NCBI GenBank assembly: GCA_040386355.1
Contig: JAZKFP010000254.1
Span: forward strand, 1-7,015
Reading direction: 5' to 3'
Length of the DNA stretch: 7,015 nt
Source: JAZKFP01 sp040386355
GTDB lineage: Bacteria; Pseudomonadota; Gammaproteobacteria; Pseudomonadales; UBA6940
Positions 1 through 6,451 of this stretch are shown piece by piece. The notes under the pieces are model-generated. The model was not told the origin of the DNA. It saw only the letters and a list, made by a program, of their open reading frames with translations, and made no database searches. Made by a program: the position numbers and the translations under genes. How positions within the stretch are numbered: position 1 is the first letter of the stretch; every line of letters starts with the position of its first letter.

Positions 1-466
1 CCGGATAAAACAAATCAACCACTCGTAAACCACGACGTGCGACTTTATCTTCATATGCTGGCCCAATGCCGCGGCCTGTTGTACCAATTGCCATTGAACC
101 ACGCGCTTTTTCACGTGCTTGATCTAATGCAACATGCGACTCCAAAATTAACGCGCAAGATCGACTTACTAATAAACGCTTAGAAACTGGTACACCTTTG
201 CTTTCAAGTTTTTCCATTTCTTCACGCAATGCTTGCGGAGAAATAACAACTCCATTGCCGATACAAGAAACAACGCCTTCACGCAAAATACCGGATGGAA
301 TTAAATGCAGTACAGTTTTTTCACCATGAATTACTAAGGTGTGGCCTGCGTTGTGACCTCCTTGAAAGCGCACAACACGCGTAGCGTATTCAGTAAGCCA
401 ATCGACGATTTTACCTTTACCTTCATCGCCCCATTGGCTACCTAAAACGACAACATTCTTACTCAT
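1..466 (-). CDS. purA: Adenylosuccinate synthetase, N-terminal 155 residues (cut by window edge)
   Basis: PurA joins IMP and aspartate using GTP to give adenylosuccinate, the first committed step to AMP, in the cytoplasm. The frame stays open to base 1, so only about the first third of a protein normally near 430 residues is visible. It starts at ATG 466-464 with MSKNVVVLGSQWGDEGKGK, the family's P-loop-like N-terminus. Asp14 (catalytic base), the GGHNAGHT motif with catalytic His42, the IMP-binding GTTGRGIGP at 128-136 and the KVARRG segment with Arg144 are all present, so this part looks fully functional. It lies 25 bases after the hisZ stop. The only ribosome binding signal is a modest GAGAG-type purine run, so it is probably the last or near-last gene of the hflK-hflC-DUF2065-hisZ-purA transcript. 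Identification is from direct residue similarity to E. coli PurA as I know it. Confidence 0.97.
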   Translation of the reverse strand, partial: MSKNVVVLGSQWGDEGKGKIVDWLTEYATRVVRFQGGHNAGHTLVIHGEKTVLHLIPSGILREGVVSCIGNGVVISPQALREEMEKLESKGVPVSKRLLVSRSCALILESHVALDQAREKARGSMAIGTTGRGIGPAYEDKVARRGLRVVDLFYP

Positions 467-491
467 TATTTCTCTCACTCTACACTGGACA

Positions 492-1892
492 TTAATTTAT
501 TTTTTGCAATTCAAATTCAGTGGCATTTTTAACCACAAGCTCATGAGAACAACGTTTTTTCTGCTGCATATCGGATTTAGGATCACCAGAAGCCCATTGG
601 ATTTTCCAATCATTGCTTAGTGTTTTTCGTAGTTTGGTATAAAAAGGTAATTGACCCTGTTGAATAAGATTCGATTCCACCCAAATAAGCGGAGTATCTT
701 GCTGGTTTTTTGGATTTTGAACATAGGGTAAAATGCTTAATAAATCCAAAGAGAAACCAGTACCAGAACGAGGACACTCAACACCTTGATGATCTAATTG
801 ATAACGTCCACCAGACGCAATCGGAATCCCTGCTGTTCCACAATGGAATGAAAAAACAAATCCAGTATGATAATCGTATGAAGGTATAGTAAGCGGATCA
901 ACGAACCAATCTAATTGAATCGCTGATGTGTCTGAGTACTCTTCTAAAAAATAACGTTGAGCAAGTTCAAATAAATGCCGCAATTCTTGCAAAGCAATTT
1001 GCGCTTTTCCACTTGGAAGTTTTTTTGCAACTGTTTGAAATGCGTCGCCAGAACCATAGATATTCATCAATTCATCCAGTAATTCAATATGAGCATTACT
1101 TAATCCATGATGCATACCCTGATTATGCAAATCAGGCTGACTTTTACGACGCAATACTGAAATTAACCAAAGAGTATTTTCATCAGACAAATTAAATTCT
1201 TCACACAATGCATGAATAATTCCGACATGCCCAATACTCATTACCGTAGGAATTTTAGATGGTAAATTATTAGTTGTTGTTAAGTCAGTTAAATTCAATT
1301 CAACCACAACATCGATTAGTAATAAAAGAATTTCAAGATCGGTCGCAGCAACCTCGCCCCCAAACACTTCGACACCTGCTTGCATTAAATGTCTTGGCGC
1401 TGTGAGATGAGTTGGCTTTGCATGCAAAACATGACCGATATAAGAAAAGCGATTAATGTAGGTTGAACATTGTTTCGAAGAATTATTTTGCTGAGTATTT
1501 AACTGAAAAATACTTTGTCGTTGCGCAATATTTGCACGATCGATGCGAGCAATTTGCGGCGTAATATCCGCTCGAAAACCCATTAACTGACCAGACATTT
1601 GATCTGTTACTTTAAGGGTTTGAAGTGCCAAATCTTGGTTTCCACCCCACAGTAATGAATCTAGATATTCGATAGGTGGAGGAATAACGTGCTGGAATCC
1701 ACGCTGAGAAAATAATTTTAAACAATTACGTCGTAATGATTCAACACGTGATACTTCTTCACCAATATAATCACGAATTCCATCTGGCATTAGCCAAGGC
1801 GTTTGCGAATCCAAGCGCACCAAAATAGAATTTTTTTCAGAATGCGAAGTGGGATTCTCCACATTCACAGAATCAGCAGAAGGTCGTTTCAT
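492..1892 (-). CDS. hisZ: ATP phosphoribosyltransferase regulatory subunit HisZ (enlarged)
   Basis: HisZ is a paralogue of the histidyl-tRNA synthetase catalytic core that does not charge tRNA. It forms a complex with short-form HisG for the first step of histidine synthesis. Visible hallmarks are PWLMPDGIRDY (32-42), IEYLDSLL (74-81), LKVTD (93-97), the motif-2-like GFRADITPQIARID (105-118), YHTGFVF (341-347), the glycine-rich ASGGRY (359-364) and GTGFSLDL (377-384). The C-terminus SHELVVKN matches the usual HisZ end. At 466 residues it exceeds the usual 385-400. The excess is a Ser/Asn-rich N-terminal tail of about 30 residues, a Gln/Asn/Ser-rich insertion near 121-146, and a short Thr/Asn-rich loop near 204-213. 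The ATG overlaps the DUF2065 stop as ATGA, which supports this start and suggests coupled translation. Whether a short-form HisG exists elsewhere in the genome cannot be seen here. Confidence 0.9.
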   Translation of the reverse strand: MKRPSADSVNVENPTSHSEKNSILVRLDSQTPWLMPDGIRDYIGEEVSRVESLRRNCLKLFSQRGFQHVIPPPIEYLDSLLWGGNQDLALQTLKVTDQMSGQLMGFRADITPQIARIDRANIAQRQSIFQLNTQQNNSSKQCSTYINRFSYIGHVLHAKPTHLTAPRHLMQAGVEVFGGEVAATDLEILLLLIDVVVELNLTDLTTTNNLPSKIPTVMSIGHVGIIHALCEEFNLSDENTLWLISVLRRKSQPDLHNQGMHHGLSNAHIELLDELMNIYGSGDAFQTVAKKLPSGKAQIALQELRHLFELAQRYFLEEYSDTSAIQLDWFVDPLTIPSYDYHTGFVFSFHCGTAGIPIASGGRYQLDHQGVECPRSGTGFSLDLLSILPYVQNPKNQQDTPLIWVESNLIQQGQLPFYTKLRKTLSNDWKIQWASGDPKSDMQQKKRCSHELVVKNATEFELQKIN

Positions 1893-2098
1893 CGTACAAC
1901 ACTCACAATGACAGCGCCTAAAATCATTGATCCCAAACCTATGCGTCTTAGTATTTTTGGAGATTGTTTTGAAAGCGTGGCATAGGAGAGGCGTGCTTTT
2001 TCTGGAATTATGGCAGCGGGCAAGCCTTCAAATACCAGCACTAAACCAATAGCAGCAGCGAGGTCTTGCCAACTTAAATCCACCACCAGCTCCTGCAT
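1889..2098 (-). CDS. DUF2065 (YjeT-like) small inner-membrane protein
   Basis: This 69-residue protein has two predicted membrane helices, roughly 12-31 and 51-68, joined by a short basic loop (PEKARLSYATLSKQSPKILRR). The pattern LVLVFEGLPAAIIPEK followed by ILRRIGLGSMILGAVIV matches the DUF2065/YjeT family, which sits between hflC and purA in E. coli. No biochemical function is established for the family as far as I know. The constant position next to hflKC suggests a membrane role, which is inference only. The start at ATG 2098-2096 has no recognisable Shine-Dalgarno (upstream is TTGATATAAATA), and no other in-frame start would keep the first helix intact. The last four bases overlap the hisZ start. 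The gap to hflC is 37 bases. Confidence 0.88.
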   Translation of the reverse strand: MQELVVDLSWQDLAAAIGLVLVFEGLPAAIIPEKARLSYATLSKQSPKILRRIGLGSMILGAVIVSVVR

Positions 2099-2135
2099 TA
2101 TTTATATCAAGACGAATAATTTTCTTTAGAAAGAA

Positions 2136-3002
2136 TTAATCTTTGCCAGAAACCGATCGGAAATAATCAAAAAACTCGCTGTCAGGCGATAACAAGATTG
2201 TATCGTCTTGACCAGCAAAACTATTTTCGTAGGCCAACAGACTTCGATAAAATTCATAAAACTCTGGATTTTTACCATAAGCTTTTGCGTAGGTTTGGGC
2301 GGCTTGTGCATCACCTTCACCGCGAAGTTTTTGCGATTCGTTATAACCTTCCGCCAAACTCACAATTTTTTGACGATCAGCATCTGCTTCAATTCCTTCA
2401 GCGGTAGCTTTACCTTGAGCGCGTAAATCATTAGCTTCTTCTATACGTTCAGCCCGCATCCGATCGTATACGCCAGATAAAACTGACCGACTCAATTCAA
2501 TTTGTTTAACGCGCACATCGACAACATTAATACCAAATTTTTGCTGAGCCATACCATCTACAGCTTTTTGCACTTCTTGCATTAACAAATTACGCTCGCC
2601 TGAAACTGCCTCTGATAAATCTCTGTTACTAAATGCAGTTCGCAGATCATCGCTAGCACGCGAAATTAAAAGCTTGGCGGCAAAATCACTACTACCTGAA
2701 GTTGAGGTGTAGTATTTTTTTACATCACTCACACGCCATACTAAGTAAGAGTCAACTAATACTTGTTTCTGATCTTTAGTAATATATTCGCCTTGCGATG
2801 GAATTGTGGCGGTTTGATTACGAGCATCAAATCTAACCACCTCATGCACAAATGGAATTTTAAATCCTAAACCAGGTTTAAGATCAGCTTCGACTAATTG
2901 CTTAAATTTTAACTTAACTGCGCGTTCTGTTTCATTGACGACATAAACAGAACTTGAAGCGAGAGCTAAAAAAATTGCCAAAAAAATAGGTAGCATTCTC
3001 AT
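2136..3002 (-). CDS. hflC: HflC, SPFH-domain modulator of the FtsH protease
   Basis: HflC pairs with HflK in a large periplasm-facing membrane complex that surrounds FtsH and modulates its access to membrane substrates. The 288-residue protein has an N-terminal membrane anchor (about 4-22), then the SPFH/band-7 domain opening with VNETERAVKLKF. Next come VDSYLVWRVSD (83-93), NVVDVRVKQIELS (159-171) and the signature YDRMRAERIEEANDLRAQGK (179-198). An Ala/Glu-rich coiled-coil region (about 180-240) leads to the conserved NPEFYEFYRSLLAYE (245-259) and a terminal SPDSEFFDYF. Length fits the roughly 290-residue Pseudomonas-type HflC rather than the longer E. coli form. It starts one base after the hflK stop, with GAGAGGG (3011-3017) eight bases before the ATG and lying inside the hflK C-terminus, so translation is probably coupled. 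Confidence 0.96.
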   Translation of the reverse strand: MRMLPIFLAIFLALASSSVYVVNETERAVKLKFKQLVEADLKPGLGFKIPFVHEVVRFDARNQTATIPSQGEYITKDQKQVLVDSYLVWRVSDVKKYYTSTSGSSDFAAKLLISRASDDLRTAFSNRDLSEAVSGERNLLMQEVQKAVDGMAQQKFGINVVDVRVKQIELSRSVLSGVYDRMRAERIEEANDLRAQGKATAEGIEADADRQKIVSLAEGYNESQKLRGEGDAQAAQTYAKAYGKNPEFYEFYRSLLAYENSFAGQDDTILLSPDSEFFDYFRSVSGKD

Positions 3003-3003
3003 T

Positions 3004-4134
3004 TTAACGACCCTCTCGAATAGGATTTCTTACAGACGGTAATGTAGTAGGCACTTTCAAAGCTTCACTGCTTTGCGTCCCTAACCCACCCGTTGAAGAA
3101 CCAATACTGGAGGAATCATTCATATTAGAAATACGAGAATTTATTTTATCAATTGGAAGATAAAGTAAAGGTTGATTTCCATCACCGCTTAATAACACTT
3201 TGTTAGAACCACTTAACACACGTTCCATGGTTTCAAGATGCAAACGTTGACGAGTGATTTGTGGAGCCTTTTCATATTCGATTAATAATTTTTCAAAACG
3301 TGCAGCATCACCTTCTGCTTCCGCAATAACTTTTTCTTTGTCACCGCTTGCTTCTTCAAGTAAACGTTGTTTTCTACCCGTTGCTTGAGCAACGATTTCT
3401 TTGCGGTACGCTTCCGCTTGAGTTTCAAATGTGGCTTGATCTTCTTTTGCACGCGTTACATCATCAAACGCTTCTTTCACAGGACCTGGAGGATTTGCAT
3501 CCTCTAAATTGACAGTAACGATCTCAATGCCTGCTTGATATTGATTTAAGTATTGCTGCAAAATCTGTGTAACTTCTCGCGCTACTTCAGTACGTGCTTC
3601 AGTAATTATAGCAACCATATCTTGACCACCAATCACCTGACGTAAAGCACTTTCTGCAGCTTCTGCTAATGCTTGACGTGGATCAGCGTTCTTTAAAAAA
3701 TATTCTACGGGATCATCCACTCGGAATTGCGTTTCAATTGCTACTTGAACAACTTTATTATCTCCCGTAAGCATTTGTGCTTTATGTCGATAGGAATCAA
3801 CCAGCTGAGTATTAATTTTTAATACTTTATCTACCCCCCGCAGATGCCATTGCAAACCAGGTCCGGTGATTTTATGCAAAGCGCCGACACGTAAAATAAC
3901 AGCTTGTTCCGCTTCATTAACTCGATAAAACCCAGACAACAACCATAGTGCAGCAACCACTGCGATGCCTAATAAAATAAGCTTTGGGGAAGTGGGTTGT
4001 TGCGGACCGCCACGAGAACCAGAAAATTTTGCCTGCAGCTTCTTAAGCAAATCTTCTAGGTCGTTTCCACCTTGTTGTCGACCTCCGCCACGCCAAGGAT
4101 CTTGTTGGTTTCCACCGGGTTGATTCCACGCCAT
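3004..4134 (-). CDS. hflK: HflK, SPFH-domain modulator of the FtsH protease
   Basis: HflK is the partner of HflC in the complex that restrains FtsH at the inner membrane. I place the start at ATG 4134-4132, giving 376 residues beginning MAWNQPGGNQQDPWRGGG, the family's typical Gly/Gln-rich cytoplasmic tail. The open frame extends 14 codons further to a TTG at 4176, but family similarity and AAAGGA at 4145-4150 favour the inner ATG. A single membrane helix (about 51-69) is followed by the SPFH domain: VNEAEQAVILRVG (72-84), GPGLQWHLRG (91-100), QFRVDDPVEYF (136-146) and EIVTVNLEDANPPGPVKEAF (204-223). A long Glu/Ala/Lys coiled coil spans about 225-290, then LETMERVL and LLYLPIDK (323-330). The tail is Ser/Gly/Thr-rich and ends PIREGR. 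The usual upstream neighbours hfq and hflX are absent. Confidence 0.96.
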   Translation of the reverse strand: MAWNQPGGNQQDPWRGGGRQQGGNDLEDLLKKLQAKFSGSRGGPQQPTSPKLILLGIAVVAALWLLSGFYRVNEAEQAVILRVGALHKITGPGLQWHLRGVDKVLKINTQLVDSYRHKAQMLTGDNKVVQVAIETQFRVDDPVEYFLKNADPRQALAEAAESALRQVIGGQDMVAIITEARTEVAREVTQILQQYLNQYQAGIEIVTVNLEDANPPGPVKEAFDDVTRAKEDQATFETQAEAYRKEIVAQATGRKQRLLEEASGDKEKVIAEAEGDAARFEKLLIEYEKAPQITRQRLHLETMERVLSGSNKVLLSGDGNQPLLYLPIDKINSRISNMNDSSSIGSSTGGLGTQSSEALKVPTTLPSVRNPIREGR

Positions 4135-4262
4135 ACGTGTTCTTTCCTTTAAAGTTTTACCATTAAATAGAGTCAATTTTTTAATTAATTATTTATCGCA
4201 GTTAATTGTTGCGGATCATACCGATGAATCCTAAAACGATCTACGGCAAATCCAACAATCAT
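4135..4262 (-). promoter_or_regulatory. hflK leader region, probable operon promoter area
   Basis: This 128-base gap separates the DUF4412-like gene from hflK and is the most likely place for the hflK-purA operon promoter. It is strongly AT-rich, with AATTAATTAAAAAA at about 4177-4190. A TTTAAT hexamer (4162-4167) matches the -10 consensus at five of six bases and would leave the ribosome binding site in the transcript. I see no good -35 element for it. A small stem-loop (4213-4231; arms GGAT and CAT with one bulged base, four-base loop) has no following T-run and is not a standard terminator. The region also contains an open stretch of 25 codons discussed among the findings. No clear factor binding site is visible. 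Confidence 0.3.
4145..4150 (-). promoter_or_regulatory. Ribosome binding site that sets the hflK start
   Basis: AAAGGA on the minus strand lies ten bases before ATG 4134-4132. It supports the MAWNQPGG start over the TTG 42 bases upstream, which has only an A/T run (AATTAAAAAA) before it. Confidence 0.6.
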
Positions 4263-5012
4263 TTACTGTGCCGGGAATAATGGTTCACCTTGCTTGTATT
4301 CCGCTGGAATGACAAATACATCTGGTGCAATCGACGCTTCAGAAAACGATTGCAAATCACGCACCCCGTCTTCACTTATAATACGCACCGGCACGCCTTC
4401 AATATCATTCAAACTATTTAAAGCACCAGGTTTTAACACGGAAGCTATTTCAGCAATTTCACTCTGAATACGTTGCAAACTTTCATAGTCATTCGGTTTA
4501 ATTCCAACTGCCGAGATAGGCGCTAAACACAGTTCTGTTTTAGAGTTGGATATTTCAATACGAGTAACCGAGCAATCGTATTTACCAACTTTCAATTTTT
4601 GTTGAGTGTTGGTAACTTTTGGTTGAAGCGATTGCACCGTATTTCCCATCATGGATTCCATCATCGCTCTTTGTTCAGGCGGCAATTGCGACAACTGCGA
4701 TTCAAGCTGACTCATCACGCCACCCAACTTTTGTTTTAAAGCTTCGCGATCTGTTTTTGTCATCAATCGGTATTCTTTAGTATTGTGATCGACGATCGCA
4801 ATTTCATCTTTTTTCAAATCATAAATAACAGAAGTTTTTTTCTCTAAATCTTCCATTTTTACTTTGTCAGCAGAAATCCAACTGCGTGCAGCGACACTTC
4901 CGTTGGTTGCGGTATAGCTCAATGTAGCGTCTGCATATAAAGTCGTTGCGCTCATTAACGTCGTACAGGCTAACAACCCTAAACAACTATTTCGTAAAAT
5001 ATGTCGAATCAT
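4263..5012 (-). CDS. Secreted DUF4412-like protein of unknown function
   Basis: A 249-residue exported protein. Residues 1-27 look like a signal peptide: basic MIRHILR, a hydrophobic stretch, and a plausible signal peptidase I site after LYA27. Residue C16 follows LLA, but it comes early, so a lipoprotein is less likely. The mature part begins with beta-rich sequence (ATLSYTATNG, RSWISADKVKME, SVIYDLKKDEIAIVDHNTKEY). A Met/Gln-rich helix with LPPEQRAMMESMMG (110-123) follows, then KVGKYDCSVTRIE with C147 and TELCLAPIS with C162. This spacing, with an LPPEQR helix and a Cys pair, resembles the DUF4412 family, whose function is unknown to me. The two cysteines could form a periplasmic disulphide. 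A strong Shine-Dalgarno (AAGGAG, 5021-5026, eight bases before ATG) fixes the start. It lies 29 bases after the thioredoxin-like gene, so the two are probably cotranscribed. Confidence 0.72.
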   Translation of the reverse strand: MIRHILRNSCLGLLACTTLMSATTLYADATLSYTATNGSVAARSWISADKVKMEDLEKKTSVIYDLKKDEIAIVDHNTKEYRLMTKTDREALKQKLGGVMSQLESQLSQLPPEQRAMMESMMGNTVQSLQPKVTNTQQKLKVGKYDCSVTRIEISNSKTELCLAPISAVGIKPNDYESLQRIQSEIAEIASVLKPGALNSLNDIEGVPVRIISEDGVRDLQSFSEASIAPDVFVIPAEYKQGEPLFPAQ

Positions 5013-5041
5013 AAAAGATTCTCCTTATAAAAATTGCTTGC

Positions 5042-5710
5042 CTATAGTGCTTTATCGGAATTTGGCTGAAGAAAATATTCTGGTTCCGAACCTGGTTTCC
5101 ACTTTATATTACAACCCATACTAGGTTGCTGATTTTCATGCAGCAATATAGCTGCATTCTTTTGAGTTAAAGAGTATTGACCAGTTATAACCGTTTCAAT
5201 ATGTTCAGCAATGGAAGCAGTCTGCATCGTTTGCTGAATTGCAGCATTTAGATCTTCACCTGTTATTGGCATTTGATTGCCAGGTCGACTTGCATCGTAT
5301 CGACCACGGTAGGTAAGCAAACGTTCTTGGTTAAATACAAAAAACTCTGGAGTACAGGCAGCTCGAAAAGCTTTTGCAGTATTCTGACTAGCATCAAACA
5401 AGTAAGGCAAAGAAAATCTTCTTTCAATTGCTAATTGGCGCATGCGATCGGGTGCATCTTGTGGGTAGTGCTCAACATCATTTGAACTAACTGCGATGAC
5501 TACCGCCCCTTGTTCCTGCCATTTTTTTACATTACTTACGAATGAATCGAGTATATGAATAACATATGGACAATGGTTGCATATGAAAGCAATAACCAGT
5601 GCGGGCGCTCTCAGAGCTTGCGAATGCCAAACAACGTCATGTGTATCGGGTAAGGCAAAATACGGTAGTGGAGTACCGAGTTCCAACATAGTTGAAGACG
5701 TAAGCGCCAT
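5042..5710 (-). CDS. Thioredoxin-fold family protein (AhpC/TSA, PRX-like) with CNHC motif
   Basis: A 222-residue cytoplasmic protein with no signal peptide. The N-terminus STMLELGTPLPYFALPDT is typical of AhpC/TSA-type proteins. The core contains ALVIAFICNHCPYV (37-50) with the C44-x-x-C47 pair, VVIAVSSNDVEHYPQDAPDRM (70-90), LPYLFDASQNTAKAF (101-115), ACTPEFFVF (118-126, with the expected cis-Pro at 121) and YRGRYDASRPGN (134-145). The C-terminal SMGCNIKWKPGSEPEY (197-212) is a family signature with a further cysteine, C200. This matches the PRX-like thioredoxin family, which is uncharacterised in most bacteria, so a thiol-disulphide or peroxide role is inferred from the fold. It is about 20-30 residues longer than usual, because of extra sequence between the core and the C-terminal signature (about 163-192). 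GGAAAG at 5718-5723 is a good ribosome binding site seven bases before the ATG. Confidence 0.85.
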   Translation of the reverse strand: MALTSSTMLELGTPLPYFALPDTHDVVWHSQALRAPALVIAFICNHCPYVIHILDSFVSNVKKWQEQGAVVIAVSSNDVEHYPQDAPDRMRQLAIERRFSLPYLFDASQNTAKAFRAACTPEFFVFNQERLLTYRGRYDASRPGNQMPITGEDLNAAIQQTMQTASIAEHIETVITGQYSLTQKNAAILLHENQQPSMGCNIKWKPGSEPEYFLQPNSDKAL

Positions 5711-5852
5711 AAAATATCTTTCCGGAATGGATTTTTAGAGTGAATAAATTTTCTAAAATGCAAACGTTTTAAATGAATTGGCAAAACGTGATAAGGATAA
5801 CAGAGCGAAGGGTTCAACTGAAATTTTTAAAGTTTTCTATTTGAAATAGATC
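5711..5852 (-). other. AT-rich gap between the pilin-like and thioredoxin-like genes
   Basis: This 142-base gap probably separates two transcription units, since spacing is otherwise tight. I looked for promoter elements. The best -35-like hexamers on the minus strand are TTGAAC and TTGCCA, but neither has a good -10 at 16-18 bases, so I do not call a promoter. An 8-base palindrome AAACGTTT lies at 5762-5769. Nothing here encodes a recognisable protein or RNA. Confidence 0.5.
5836..5850. repeat. Inverted repeat just after the PilX-like stop
   Basis: TCTATTT, one central base, then AAATAGA: two perfect 7-base arms starting two bases past the stop codon. As RNA it could form only about five pairs with a five-base loop, and on the minus strand it is followed by GAAAAC-type sequence rather than a T-run. 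It could be a weak transcript end or a chance palindrome in AT-rich DNA. Confidence 0.35.
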
Positions 5853-6398
5853 TTAACTAACTGCTCCACAGATCTCTGCTAATTCTTTGTAACTTGCAGC
5901 ATGTGAGACAACAATATTTCGATGGTACGTCATATAGGGCTCATCCTCATTAATTGCGTGAGTGGACAACGTGTATTGCACACGAAAAGGCTGACCAATA
6001 ACTAACTTATCCAGCATTTGACAAGCGAGAACTGTTTGAACAATTTCAAAAGAATCCTGCTGATATATTCCTTGCTGAATTGAAGTATTCTGACATGTAG
6101 GTTCTGAAGTCATGATTAATAAATCTTCAAGCTCATCTGCAATCCATTCAAAGCAATTAGGATTTGCTAGTAAACTATGAATGCGTGCATGCGCAAAAGA
6201 AATTACTTGAGCTTGGAGTTGAGTTTCTTCAATACCTTTCGCCCAGCGCTGCTGCTCATACGCCAACACTTCACGTACTGCCCAAAAACTTGTAATCATA
6301 ATCGATAACAATATGATCCAACCTAAAGTTAAACTTCCACGCATATAAAAAATCAAATTGTGCCGATTAACTATTCTTTGATAATAAATTTTTTTCAT
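5853..6398 (-). CDS. Probable minor type IV pilin-like protein (PilX-like by position)
   Basis: A 181-residue protein with a basic N-terminal leader (K2, K3, R8, R12, R20). It has a possible prepilin cleavage site after G21 in MRGSLTLGWIILL, then one hydrophobic helix (about 23-41) running into a charged amphipathic helix (EVLAYEQQRW). This layout, with no Glu at position 5 after the glycine, is like PilX/GspK-type minor pilins, which sit at pilus or pseudopilus tips. The periplasmic part has four cysteines (NPNCFEW, EPTCQN, VLACQM, EICGAV) that could form two disulphides. Its place directly after a PilW-type gene is the main support for the PilX-like label. Sequence similarity alone is weak, and a plain single-pass membrane protein is the alternative. 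The purine-rich AAGGGA lies 14 bases before the ATG, which is far. A later start at M19 would lose the leader. Confidence 0.5.
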   Translation of the reverse strand: MKKIYYQRIVNRHNLIFYMRGSLTLGWIILLSIMITSFWAVREVLAYEQQRWAKGIEETQLQAQVISFAHARIHSLLANPNCFEWIADELEDLLIMTSEPTCQNTSIQQGIYQQDSFEIVQTVLACQMLDKLVIGQPFRVQYTLSTHAINEDEPYMTYHRNIVVSHAASYKELAEICGAVS

Positions 6399-6409
6399 AT
6401 TTAAAAATA

Positions 6410-6435
6410 ATATCCCTTAAAATATTTTTGGATAT
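6410..6435 (-). promoter_or_regulatory. Hairpin overlapping the PilX-like ribosome binding site
   Basis: ATATCC (6410-6415) and GGATAT (6430-6435) are exact complements flanking an inner 10-base palindrome AAAATATTTT (6419-6428). On the minus strand the downstream arm covers most of AAGGGA (6413-6418), the only Shine-Dalgarno-like sequence before the PilX-like start. Folding would hide it. The stem is short and AT-rich, so stability is doubtful. Confidence 0.3.
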
Positions 6436-6451
6436 ATTGTTTAGTTAAAAA

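Noticed and set aside
926..1195. An 89-codon plus-strand open frame
   Set aside because: It lies entirely antisense within the well-supported hisZ, has no ribosome binding site and resembles no family I know.
2126..2426. Several 64-72 codon open frames on both strands
   Set aside because: They overlap the conserved C-terminal half of hflC in other frames and encode low-quality sequence.
4132..4176. TTG start 14 codons upstream for hflK, and TTGACT/TTTAAA as a promoter with a 17-base spacer
   Set aside because: Family similarity begins at MAWNQPGG with AAAGGA before it. The promoter would start transcription only about six bases before the ATG and remove the ribosome binding site.
4213..4231. 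Stem-loop between the DUF4412-like gene and hflK as a terminator
   Set aside because: The stem has a bulge and only seven pairs, and no T-run follows on the minus strand.
4960..5012. Lipobox in the DUF4412-like protein (LLA-C16)
   Set aside because: The hydrophobic stretch before C16 is too short and is interrupted by Arg and Asn, and a signal peptidase I site after residue 27 fits better.
5611..5817. A 68-codon minus-strand open frame upstream of and overlapping the thioredoxin-like gene
   Set aside because: It overlaps the conserved N-terminus of that gene in another frame and has no signal peptide, motif or ribosome binding site.
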